Source of the DNA: Bacteroidota bacterium
GTDB lineage: Bacteria; Bacteroidota; Bacteroidia; Chitinophagales; Chitinophagaceae
Reading direction: 5' to 3'
DNA: 15,575 bases
Assembly: GCA_023422565.1 (NCBI GenBank)
Contig: JAFAGR010000061.1
Coordinates: 1-15,575 of the forward strand
In this document: one piece after another, positions 6,808 to 13,268 of the stretch
Layout: every line of letters starts with the position of its first letter
How positions within the stretch are numbered: position 1 is the stretch's first letter
Notes under the pieces: generated by a model
Databases searched by the model: none
Seen by the model: only the letters and a program-made list of their open reading frames with translations
Told to the model about the DNA's origin: nothing
Position numbers and translations under genes: made by a program

Positions 6808-8241
6808 ATGGGATGTGGAAGTTGTGGAAGCAGCGGGGCACCGGGAGGATGCAAAAGCCAGGGCCATTGCGCCAGCGGCAGTTGTAACAGGATGAACGTG
6901 TACGACTGGCTTGCAGACCTGCCCTTTAGCGACCCTGAAAGCAGTTGCAAGGTTGTAGAGATCAGTTTCAATAACGGCAGCCGGAAAGATTATTTCAGAA
7001 ACAATTCTTTTCAATATTTCTCCAAGGGCGACATGGTGGCGGTGGAAGGTGTTAATGGTTTCGACGTTGGCTATGTAAATCTTACGGGTGAACTCGTTCG
7101 CCTACAGCTTAAGAAAAATAATATCGACGAAAGAACAGCGGAATTAAAAAAGATACTGCGCAGGGCCAGCGAAAGCGACCTCGCCAAAATGCGGGAAAAT
7201 AAAGCCCGGGAAGCGCATGTACTTATTCGCAGCCGTGCCATGGCAAGGCAATTGAAACTCGACCTGAAAATGGCAGAAGTGGAAATTCAGGCTGATGGAA
7301 AAAAAGCGACCTTCTTTTATATAGCAGACGACCGCGTGGATTTTCGCGAATTGATAAAACTGTATGCGGCTGAATTTAAGGTGAAGGTGGAAATGCGGCA
7401 GATCGGCGCAAGGCAGGAAGCGGGAAAAGTTGGAGGAATAGGAAGTTGCGGAAGAGAATTATGTTGCGCAACCTGGCTCACCGACTTTAAAAGTGTAAAT
7501 ACTAACGCAGCCCGGTATCAAAACCTGAGCATCAATCAAACAAAACTTAGCGGCCAGTGCGGAAGGCTTAAGTGCTGTTTGAATTATGAACTGGATACCT
7601 ACATGGATGCGCTGCAGTTCTTCCCTACCGATTCTGACGTGTTGGAGGTGGAGAAAGGGCGCGCATTTTTAGTGAAGAAAGACATTTTCCGCAACCTGAT
7701 GTGGTACACGCTCCCTGACAGCAATAAACAATACCCGCTTACTATTGAAAGCGTAAAGAAGATCAAAGCTCAGAACCGTGAAGGCATTCGTCCCGAAGCG
7801 CTTGAAACCGCCGAAGTTCAAACCAATAAACCACGCGAGGTTGAGCCTGAATATGCGGATCTCGTGGGGCAGATAAGTTTGAAAAGCCTGGAAAAAACCA
7901 CGCGTAAGCGTCGCGACAAAGAAAAAAGCAGGCAGCAAAACCAAAGGCCCGGCAACAGGCCTCAGCAGAAACCGGAACAACAGGCCGGCAATCGCCCTCA
8001 GGGCCAAAATACGCAACGCGCGCCGCAACAGCGCCCACCGCAGCAAAAACAGGGAGGCCAGCCACAGCGAGGCGGTCAACCCCGTGCGCAGGGAACCAAT
8101 CCGCAGGGAGGTAACGCTCCGAAGCAGGGTTCACGCCCTCAGGGAAACCGGCCACCAGGTAATCGCCCGCAAGGAAACCGTCCACAAGGGAACCGTCCTC
8201 CCGGGGACCGGCCCAATCCACCGCAGGATAAAAGCAATTAG
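6808..8241 (+). CDS. ricT: PSP1-domain protein RicT (YaaT-like) with Cys-rich N-terminus and low-complexity tail
   Basis: The 477-aa protein has three parts. Residues 1-30 are cysteine- and glycine-rich (C3, C6, C15, C21, C26). The PSP1 core spans about 45-300 and carries the diagnostic motifs GSCGRELCC (C214, C219, C220) and GQCGRLKCC (C251, C256, C257). From about 363 to the end is a basic, Q/P/G/R/N-rich, probably disordered tail with GNRPQ/GNRPP pentamers at 446-466. In Bacillus, RicT is part of a 4Fe-4S complex with YlbF and YmcA that directs RNase Y processing. The function in Bacteroidota is not established. The tail suggests RNA binding, by inference. The ABC ATPase gene starts 2 bases after the stop. 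No ribosome binding site is visible, and the 194-bp upstream gap has only weak promoter matches. Confidence 0.9.
   Translation: MGCGSCGSSGAPGGCKSQGHCASGSCNRMNVYDWLADLPFSDPESSCKVVEISFNNGSRKDYFRNNSFQYFSKGDMVAVEGVNGFDVGYVNLTGELVRLQLKKNNIDERTAELKKILRRASESDLAKMRENKAREAHVLIRSRAMARQLKLDLKMAEVEIQADGKKATFFYIADDRVDFRELIKLYAAEFKVKVEMRQIGARQEAGKVGGIGSCGRELCCATWLTDFKSVNTNAARYQNLSINQTKLSGQCGRLKCCLNYELDTYMDALQFFPTDSDVLEVEKGRAFLVKKDIFRNLMWYTLPDSNKQYPLTIESVKKIKAQNREGIRPEALETAEVQTNKPREVEPEYADLVGQISLKSLEKTTRKRRDKEKSRQQNQRPGNRPQQKPEQQAGNRPQGQNTQRAPQQRPPQQKQGGQPQRGGQPRAQGTNPQGGNAPKQGSRPQGNRPPGNRPQGNRPQGNRPPGDRPNPPQDKSN
8110..8220 (+). repeat. Degenerate 15-bp coding repeats in the ricT 3' end
   Basis: Successive codon blocks encode GNRPP/GNRPQ-type pentapeptides near the 3' end, with synonymous differences between copies (for example aatcgcccgcaa against aaccgtccacaa). 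The protein repeat is therefore conserved better than the DNA. Boundaries are approximate. Confidence 0.6.
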
Positions 8242-8243
8242 CC

Positions 8244-9155
8244 ATGTCTATCAGGGTTGAAAATCTTCTGAAACTTTACGGTGAGCAGAAAGCGGTGAAC
8301 AACATCAGCTTTAAAATTAACAAGGGTGAAATAGTGGGCTTTCTCGGCCCTAATGGCGCAGGGAAATCTACCACCATGAAAATGATCACCGGTTATCTCG
8401 CTCCGGACGGCGGAAGTATTGATGTGTGCGGCATTGAAGCGGTGAAAAATTCTCTCGCTGCTAAAAAAAAGATCGGCTATCTACCCGAGGCCAATCCTCT
8501 TTATTACGACATGTATATAAGAGAATACCTGGGCTTTATTTCAAACCTGCATCACCTTCAGGGCAAAAAAGAAAAAATAGAGCAGGTAATTAAAAAAGTC
8601 GGCTTAACGCAGGAGGCCCACAAAAAAATCGGGCAACTCAGTAAAGGTTATAAACAGCGCGTAGGCCTTGCCGCGGCAATGCTTCACGACCCTGAAGTAT
8701 TGATACTTGATGAACCCACATCAGGGCTTGATCCTAACCAGATCATGGAAATTCGCGCGGTGATACGCGAACTGGCCGAGAACAAGACCATCCTTTTTTC
8801 CTCCCACATCATGCAGGAAGTTGAATCACTTTGCGACCGCGTGATCATCATCAACAAAGGAACCATTGTGGCTGATGATTCTTTGAACAGTTTAAAAAGG
8901 TTAAGTGAAGACAAAACGCAGATCGTGATGGTTGAATTCAGCGAACCTGTGAATGCAGGCCTGCTCGAAGCAATGGAGAAGGCAGAAAAGGTTGAAAAAA
9001 CCGGCAATGCAACCTATGCCATACGAACGGCCGATGGAGAAAATATAAGGCGCCAATTGCTGCAGCTTAGCGTGAACCATCAATGGAATATTCTTTCTCT
9101 TCAAACGCGCGAACAAAACCTCGAAAGCGTTTTTAAAGACCTTACCACCAAATAG
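8244..9155 (+). CDS. ABC transporter ATP-binding protein, GldA-like
   Basis: This 303-aa single nucleotide-binding domain has Walker A GPNGAGKST (35-43), ABC signature LSKGYKQRV (132-140, LSKGY variant), Walker B VLILDEP (152-158) and H-loop H188 (SSHIMQEVE). The segment IGYLPEANPLYYDMYIREYL closely matches GldA, the ATPase linked with GldF/GldG in gliding Bacteroidota, and the C-terminal 85 residues have the usual regulatory extension. No permease gene is adjacent: ricT lies 2 bases upstream and eno downstream. Homologues also serve non-gliding ABC-2 exporters, so the gene symbol is left blank. Confidence 0.88.
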   Translation: MSIRVENLLKLYGEQKAVNNISFKINKGEIVGFLGPNGAGKSTTMKMITGYLAPDGGSIDVCGIEAVKNSLAAKKKIGYLPEANPLYYDMYIREYLGFISNLHHLQGKKEKIEQVIKKVGLTQEAHKKIGQLSKGYKQRVGLAAAMLHDPEVLILDEPTSGLDPNQIMEIRAVIRELAENKTILFSSHIMQEVESLCDRVIIINKGTIVADDSLNSLKRLSEDKTQIVMVEFSEPVNAGLLEAMEKAEKVEKTGNATYAIRTADGENIRRQLLQLSVNHQWNILSLQTREQNLESVFKDLTTK

Positions 9156-9169
9156 ACCTGCTTCTCTCA

Positions 9170-9201
9170 TTTGGTTTCAATTCTCAAAGATTGTTTCTTT
9201 G
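9170..9201 (+). promoter_or_regulatory. Candidate eno promoter
   Basis: TTTG (9170-9173), a 20-base spacer and TTTCTTTG (9194-9201, one mismatch to TAnnTTTG) lie just after the ABC gene. The leader to the eno ATG would be about 80 nt. Confidence 0.5.
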
Positions 9202-9286
9202 CAAAAATTATTCAGGCTGCCCGCAGAAGAATAATTTTCTCCCGCTCCATGCATCATTTTCTTACATAAAACTAAATGCACACAAT

Positions 9287-10576
9287 ATGAGTTACATCGC
9301 TTCCATTTTCGCAAGGCAAATTTTAGACAGCAGGGGAAATCCCACAGTTGAAGTTGACATACTAACTGAAAATGAAAGACTCGGAAGGGCCGCAGTGCCC
9401 AGCGGTGCAAGCACAGGAATACACGAGGCCGTAGAGTTGCGCGATAACAATAAAAAAGTTTACCTCGGCAAAGGAGTTACAAAGGCAGTAAAAAATGTAA
9501 ACACCATTCTTGCCGACAGTTTGCTTGGTTGGGATGTGGCAGACCAAACCGGTATCGACAACATGATGATAGAACTCGACGGCACGCCCAATAAGGCAAA
9601 ACTCGGCGCAAACGCAATGCTGGCGGTAAGTCTGGCTGTGGCAAAGGCTGCGGCGCTTGAAGCGAATCTTCCTTTGTATCGTTACATCGGCGGAACGAAC
9701 GCGAGAGTGATGCCTGTGCCGATGATGAACATCCTCAACGGGGGTGCGCATGCCGATAATAAGATCGATTTCCAGGAATTTATGGTGATGCCGGTGGGCG
9801 CAACCTCTTTCAGCGAAGGATTGCAATGGGGCGTTGAAATATTTCATGCATTGAAAACGGTTCTTAAAAAGAAAGGGTACAGCACGAACGTAGGCGACGA
9901 AGGCGGATTTGCACCAAACATTCAAAGTAACGAAGAGGCTATTGAAACTGTACTTACCGCTATTCAGGCAGCGGGATATAAAACCGGCAGCCAGGTGGCA
10001 ATTGCCATGGATGCGGCCAATTCTGAATTATGGAACGCGAAAGAAAAGAAATACATCTTTCATAAAAGTGATGGCAAGAAAATGACGAGCGAACAACTCG
10101 TAAAATATTGGGAAGGTTGGGTGAAAAAATATCCGATCGTGTCCATTGAAGACGGGATGGCGGAAGATGACTGGAAGGGATGGAAAATGCTAACCGAAGC
10201 AGTGGGCAGTAAATGCCAGCTTGTGGGAGACGATCTTTTTGTAACCAATGTTGACCGCTTACGGAAAGGCATAGACGAAAATACAGCGAATGCGCTTTTG
10301 GTAAAGGTGAATCAGATCGGAACGCTTACCGAAACGATCAATGCGGTAACCCTCGCGCAAAACAGCGGCTACAATACCATTATGAGCCATCGCAGTGGCG
10401 AAACAGAAGACAGTACGATAGCTGACCTTGCAGTTGCCTTAAATTGCGGACAAATAAAAACGGGTTCCGCATCAAGAAGCGACCGCATGGCAAAATATAA
10501 CCAGTTGATCAGGATCGAAGAAATTCTTGCAGGCAGTGCTATTTATCCCGGAAAGAAATTAAAATTCGGACTGTAA
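9287..10576 (+). CDS. eno: Enolase (phosphopyruvate hydratase)
   Basis: Enolase interconverts 2-phosphoglycerate and phosphoenolpyruvate in glycolysis and gluconeogenesis. At 429 aa from the ATG at 9287 it has the normal length. All key residues are present: S42 in the SGASTG loop, E205 (GDEGG), the Mg ligands D242, E288 and D315, catalytic K340 (LLVKVNQIGT), H368 (SHRSGETED) and K391. The frame stays open upstream to a TTG at 9191. The 9287 start is chosen because MSYIASIFARQILDSRGNPT is the standard enolase N-terminus and the predicted promoter overlaps 9191. An ftsB-like gene follows after 51 bases, an eno/ftsB adjacency also seen in other phyla. Confidence 0.98.
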   Translation: MSYIASIFARQILDSRGNPTVEVDILTENERLGRAAVPSGASTGIHEAVELRDNNKKVYLGKGVTKAVKNVNTILADSLLGWDVADQTGIDNMMIELDGTPNKAKLGANAMLAVSLAVAKAAALEANLPLYRYIGGTNARVMPVPMMNILNGGAHADNKIDFQEFMVMPVGATSFSEGLQWGVEIFHALKTVLKKKGYSTNVGDEGGFAPNIQSNEEAIETVLTAIQAAGYKTGSQVAIAMDAANSELWNAKEKKYIFHKSDGKKMTSEQLVKYWEGWVKKYPIVSIEDGMAEDDWKGWKMLTEAVGSKCQLVGDDLFVTNVDRLRKGIDENTANALLVKVNQIGTLTETINAVTLAQNSGYNTIMSHRSGETEDSTIADLAVALNCGQIKTGSASRSDRMAKYNQLIRIEEILAGSAIYPGKKLKFGL

Positions 10577-10627
10577 GATTTCATCATTGAAAAGTTTTCG
10601 TAGTTTTAAGCAAATCCTTTTTTTGCA

Positions 10628-10924
10628 ATGAAGAATGTGCGCGTTTTTCTCAGAACACTTAACAATAAATACCTCATTGCAGGAATTTTCTTTGTGGTCT
10701 GGATGATGTTCTTCGACCCGAAAGATTGGGGATTGATCATTAACCGCAAGGAAAAACTCAATGAGCTGGAAAAAAGCGAGAAGACCTTGCAAAAACAAAT
10801 TGCCGATTCAAAAGCGGAATTACACCTGTTAAAAACGAGCGCGGAAACTATTGAAAAGTACGCCAGGGAGAAATATATGATGAAAAAAGACAATGAAGAT
10901 CTTTTCATCGTAAAAACCCCATAA
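10628..10924 (+). CDS. FtsB/DivIC-family septum formation initiator
   Basis: This small bitopic membrane protein (98 aa) has a short basic N-terminus, one transmembrane helix at about 15-29 (YLIAGIFFVVWMMFF), a coiled coil at about 40-78 (KLNELEKSEKTLQKQIADSK and on), and the family end EKYAREKYMMKKDNEDLFIV. FtsB/DivIC proteins bind FtsL and FtsQ/DivIB in the divisome and help activate septal peptidoglycan synthesis. It lies 51 bases behind eno and may be read with it. A TTTG-rich stretch ends 2 bases before the ATG, but the -7 match is poor. Confidence 0.88.
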   Translation: MKNVRVFLRTLNNKYLIAGIFFVVWMMFFDPKDWGLIINRKEKLNELEKSEKTLQKQIADSKAELHLLKTSAETIEKYAREKYMMKKDNEDLFIVKTP

Positions 10925-11027
10925 ATTGGAAAAAATTACGTTTTTTTATGCAATAAGATTTTTCAGGTGCCGTTTAATATGACGGATAGGATAATGATTT
11001 AATAATTTTCAAAAGATTTTAGAGACT

Positions 11028-11261
11028 ATGGAAAGTATTACGCTGGATGACCTGTTACAGTATTTGTACAAAGAAACCTCACCGGAGAAAACGGCTGCAA
11101 TTGCGGCAGCCCTCGAAACAGATTATAGCCTGAGAGAGAAATTGAATGTGATGGCCTCGGCCTCGAAGCGGTTGGATGCACTTAAAATGTCGCCCCGCCA
11201 GCAGACCATTGATAATATCATGCAGCATGCAAACAAGGGCATAGAAGAGCTGTCTCATTAA
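11028..11261 (+). CDS. Small conserved-looking protein of unknown function
   Basis: The 77-aa acidic, mostly helical protein has no signal peptide, no membrane segment and no cysteine. The first half (ITLDDLLQYLYKETSPEKTA, followed by a LREKL segment) has the rhythm of the N-terminal helices of anti-sigma factors of the zf-HC2 type, but without the zinc ligands. The second half (MSPRQQTIDNIMQHANKGIE) looks like a conserved peptide tail. I recall similar uncharacterised proteins in Bacteroidota but cannot name a function. It lies 103 bases after the ftsB-like gene and 27 bases before a strong terminator, so it is probably the last gene of the eno-ftsB unit. Confidence 0.75.
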   Translation: MESITLDDLLQYLYKETSPEKTAAIAAALETDYSLREKLNVMASASKRLDALKMSPRQQTIDNIMQHANKGIEELSH

Positions 11262-11288
11262 TACATTCTGATAAAAATTCTTGCCCTG

Positions 11289-11309
11289 GCCCTGGTTCAG
11301 GGCTTTTTT
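11289..11309 (+). terminator. Intrinsic terminator directly abutting the nth start codon
   Basis: GCCCTG (11289-11294), loop GTT and CAGGGC (11298-11303) are followed by six T (11304-11309). A second GCCCTG just before (11283-11288) could pair instead, giving a competing stem with a longer loop. It should end transcription from eno, the ftsB-like gene and the small gene. The nth ATG is the very next base. Confidence 0.85.
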
Positions 11310-11960
11310 ATGCGCATAAAAGAACGATATCAATTTGTAATTGACTACTTCAAGCAGCACATGCCTGATGCGGAAACCGAACTGGTTTACGACAACCCTT
11401 TCCAATTGCTAATTGCCGTCATTCTCTCCGCTCAATGCACCGATAAAAGAGTGAACATGACCACGCCTGCATTATTTAGCCGCTTCCCGGATGCAGAAAG
11501 CATGGCCGCCGCCTCCTTTGAAGAGTTGTTTCCCTACATTAAATCCATTTCATACCCTAACAATAAAACGAAACACCTGATGGGAACTGCTAAAATATTG
11601 TTTGAAAAATATGGAGGTAAAGTTCCGATGACCGTTTCCGAACTGGTGGAATTACCCGGAGTAGGCCGCAAAACGGCAAATGTGATCACTTCAGTTATTG
11701 ATCAGCAGCCAAACATGGCGGTTGATACCCACGTGTTTAGGGTGAGTGCCCGCATAGGTTTAACCCGGGCCGCAAAAACTCCGGCAGCCGCAGAAAAACA
11801 GCTGATAAAACATATCCCGGAAAATCTCGTTCATATGGCTCATCATTGGCTGATATTGCATGGGAGGCATATTTGCGTAGCGCGGAGGCCAAAATGCGGC
11901 GAGTGCGGATTAAAACCTGCCTGTAAATATTACACGGAAATAGTGCAAACCACGAAATAA
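11310..11960 (+). CDS. nth: Endonuclease III (DNA glycosylase/AP lyase)
   Basis: Nth removes oxidised pyrimidines and cuts the strand by beta-elimination in base excision repair. The 216-aa protein has the helix-hairpin-helix LPGVGRKTANV (115-125), catalytic lysine K121, catalytic aspartate D139 (AVDTHVFRV) and the 4Fe-4S loop C189-X6-C196-X2-C199-X5-C205. The ATG at 11310 aligns with the start of the E. coli enzyme nearly residue for residue (both reach a TEL motif about 24 residues in), so this start is well supported. It nevertheless directly follows a terminator T-tract, and no promoter is visible immediately upstream. An internal ATG at codon 18 is a poorer choice. Confidence 0.96.
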   Translation: MRIKERYQFVIDYFKQHMPDAETELVYDNPFQLLIAVILSAQCTDKRVNMTTPALFSRFPDAESMAAASFEELFPYIKSISYPNNKTKHLMGTAKILFEKYGGKVPMTVSELVELPGVGRKTANVITSVIDQQPNMAVDTHVFRVSARIGLTRAAKTPAAAEKQLIKHIPENLVHMAHHWLILHGRHICVARRPKCGECGLKPACKYYTEIVQTTK

Positions 11961-12028
11961 ATAGAATAAATTATCTTATTTTGTGCAGCATTCTCTTAAA
12001 AAGAATAACCACAACTAATAAAGACTTG

Positions 12029-12958
12029 ATGAAAAAGATTTCCTTTTTGTTTTTCCTGTTTGCAATGCTAACAGGCAGCACAAAAAACGCGTCTGCTCAA
12101 TATTACTTCTACAATGACGATTATTACGATAATCCTTTGCTTATTGAAGTGGGTGCATCATTGAATGCGATGAACTGCCTTACAGACATTGGCGGAAAAA
12201 AAGGTATCGGAAAAAAGTTCTTAAAAGATCTCAACATGGGTAAAACCCAGGTTGGCGGAGGCCTTTTTATCAGCGCGATCTACAAAAACGCATTTGCTTT
12301 TCGTGTAGAAGGTACGTTTGGAAAACTAACCGCAAATGACAATGTACTTGCCGGAGTTACAGATATCGCTGCAGAGCGGTACAACCGTAACCTGAACTTT
12401 AAAACGAGCATCACTGAAATTGCTGGTGTGGTTGAATTGCACCCTTTATTCATATTTATCGACTGGGTTTCCCGCGATGCAGAACCTCCCCGTTACTCTC
12501 CTTATTTATTGGCCGGAGTTGGCTACTATTCATTCAACCCGCAGGCAGAGGTTGACGGGCGCTGGGTAGACCTGCAGCCGCTAAGCACCGAAGGCCAGGG
12601 ATTTGCCGAATATCCTGACAGGCCGGTTTATAAACTGAAGCAAACAAATATTCCTTTGGGAATAGGAATGAAATACGAACTATCTCAATTCTTAACCCTG
12701 AGAGGAGAGTTTGTTTACCGCAAACTAAACACAGATTATCTTGATGACGTAAGCACAAGGTATATTGATCCTGCATTGTTTTACGAATACTTCTCGCCTG
12801 ATAAAGCAGCGCTTGCCGCTTTTATGGCAGACAGGCAGCTGATCAAGAAAACCGACCCTAACGGCGGCGGAAAGCGAGGAAGCCCGTCTGAAAAAGACGC
12901 TTACTTTTCATTCAACCTGAAATTAGGTTTGGTGTTAGGAAGGGAAAGGATCAGATAA
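12029..12958 (+). CDS. Outer-membrane beta-barrel protein, DUF6089/PorG-like
   Basis: The protein has 309 aa from the ATG at 12029. Its signal peptide (MKKISFLFFLFAML and on) is cleaved at ASA-Q (23/24). Alternating amphipathic strands follow, with family-like segments RYSPYLLAGVGYYSFNPQA, LQPLSTEGQG, IPLGIGMKYEL and TDYLDDVSTRYID, and a penultimate loop with KRGSP. These match my recollection of the DUF6089 family, which is close to PorG of the type IX secretion system. A T9SS role is possible but not shown here. The frame is open upstream to 11981; the shorter start is chosen because it exposes a proper signal peptide. Confidence 0.82.
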   Translation: MKKISFLFFLFAMLTGSTKNASAQYYFYNDDYYDNPLLIEVGASLNAMNCLTDIGGKKGIGKKFLKDLNMGKTQVGGGLFISAIYKNAFAFRVEGTFGKLTANDNVLAGVTDIAAERYNRNLNFKTSITEIAGVVELHPLFIFIDWVSRDAEPPRYSPYLLAGVGYYSFNPQAEVDGRWVDLQPLSTEGQGFAEYPDRPVYKLKQTNIPLGIGMKYELSQFLTLRGEFVYRKLNTDYLDDVSTRYIDPALFYEYFSPDKAALAAFMADRQLIKKTDPNGGGKRGSPSEKDAYFSFNLKLGLVLGRERIR

Positions 12959-12978
12959 TCTATCCTGATAAAAATTTT

Positions 12979-13009
12979 AAAACCGTTCGAAAATTTGAAC
13001 GGTTTTTTT
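12979..13009. terminator. Bidirectional intrinsic terminator between convergent genes
   Basis: AAAACCGTTC (12979-12988) pairs over 10 bp with GAACGGTTTT (12997-13006) around an 8-base loop. Seven T (13003-13009) follow on the plus strand, and a T-rich run follows on the minus strand. It lies 21 bases after the barrel gene and can also stop transcription coming from the minus-strand oxidoreductase gene. Confidence 0.9.
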
Positions 13010-13084
13010 ATTGTAATTAAGACTTTTATATTGAAAGCGGAGGTTGTTATCCGGGCATTAATTCTCTTTTCATCTTCATTGGCA

Positions 13085-13110
13085 GCTTGCCCGCCGAGGC
13101 GGGTCGAAGC
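13085..13110. repeat. GC-rich REP-like palindrome
   Basis: GCTT (13085-13088) pairs with AAGC (13107-13110) and CCCGCC (13090-13095) pairs with GGCGGG (13098-13103), with a small internal bulge. It lies in an otherwise AT-rich 260-bp gap between convergent genes, the usual place for dispersed palindromic elements. Whether it is repeated in the genome cannot be seen here. Confidence 0.6.
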
Positions 13111-13142
13111 CTACGAAAAATAAATACCACGCCTGCAATATT

Positions 13143-13182
13143 TTGCTTCGTGGCCTTATGTATTCTTAGGTCTTGCTTCGTG
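13143..13182. repeat. Two copies of a 10-bp direct repeat
   Basis: TTGCTTCGTG occurs at 13143-13152 and again at 13173-13182, 30 bases apart. On the other strand this reads CACGAAGCAA. The left copy also pairs loosely with CCACG at 13128-13132. It is probably part of a degenerate dispersed repeat. Confidence 0.55.
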
Positions 13183-13268
13183 TGAAACCTCTCTTCCATC
13201 AAGATTTCTGAATGGCGTAAGCGATTAGGGAGTATGGAACTCTGACAAAAAAGCCACTTTCTTGATTT

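Noticed and set aside
7669..8245. Long open frames on the minus strand opposite ricT (136 and 160 codons)
   Set aside because: They are antisense to a confident gene, and their composition mirrors the low-complexity tail on the other strand.
9191..9286. In-frame upstream extension of enolase from a TTG
   Set aside because: The ATG at 9287 gives the canonical enolase N-terminus, and the extension overlaps the predicted promoter and has no family match.
9362..9925. 187-codon open frame on the minus strand opposite eno
   Set aside because: It is a histidine- and cysteine-rich shadow of enolase codons with no recognisable motif.
10930..10946. A6/T6 hairpin after the ftsB-like gene as a terminator
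   Set aside because: The stem has no GC pairs and would be too weak.
11981..12028. 16-residue extension of the barrel protein
   Set aside because: It would bury the signal peptide that begins at the ATG at 12029.
13247..13262. Hairpin just after the 2-oxoacid oxidoreductase stop as a terminator
   Set aside because: The stem is short, A/T-rich and includes a wobble pair. The strong hairpin at 12979-13009 is the better candidate.
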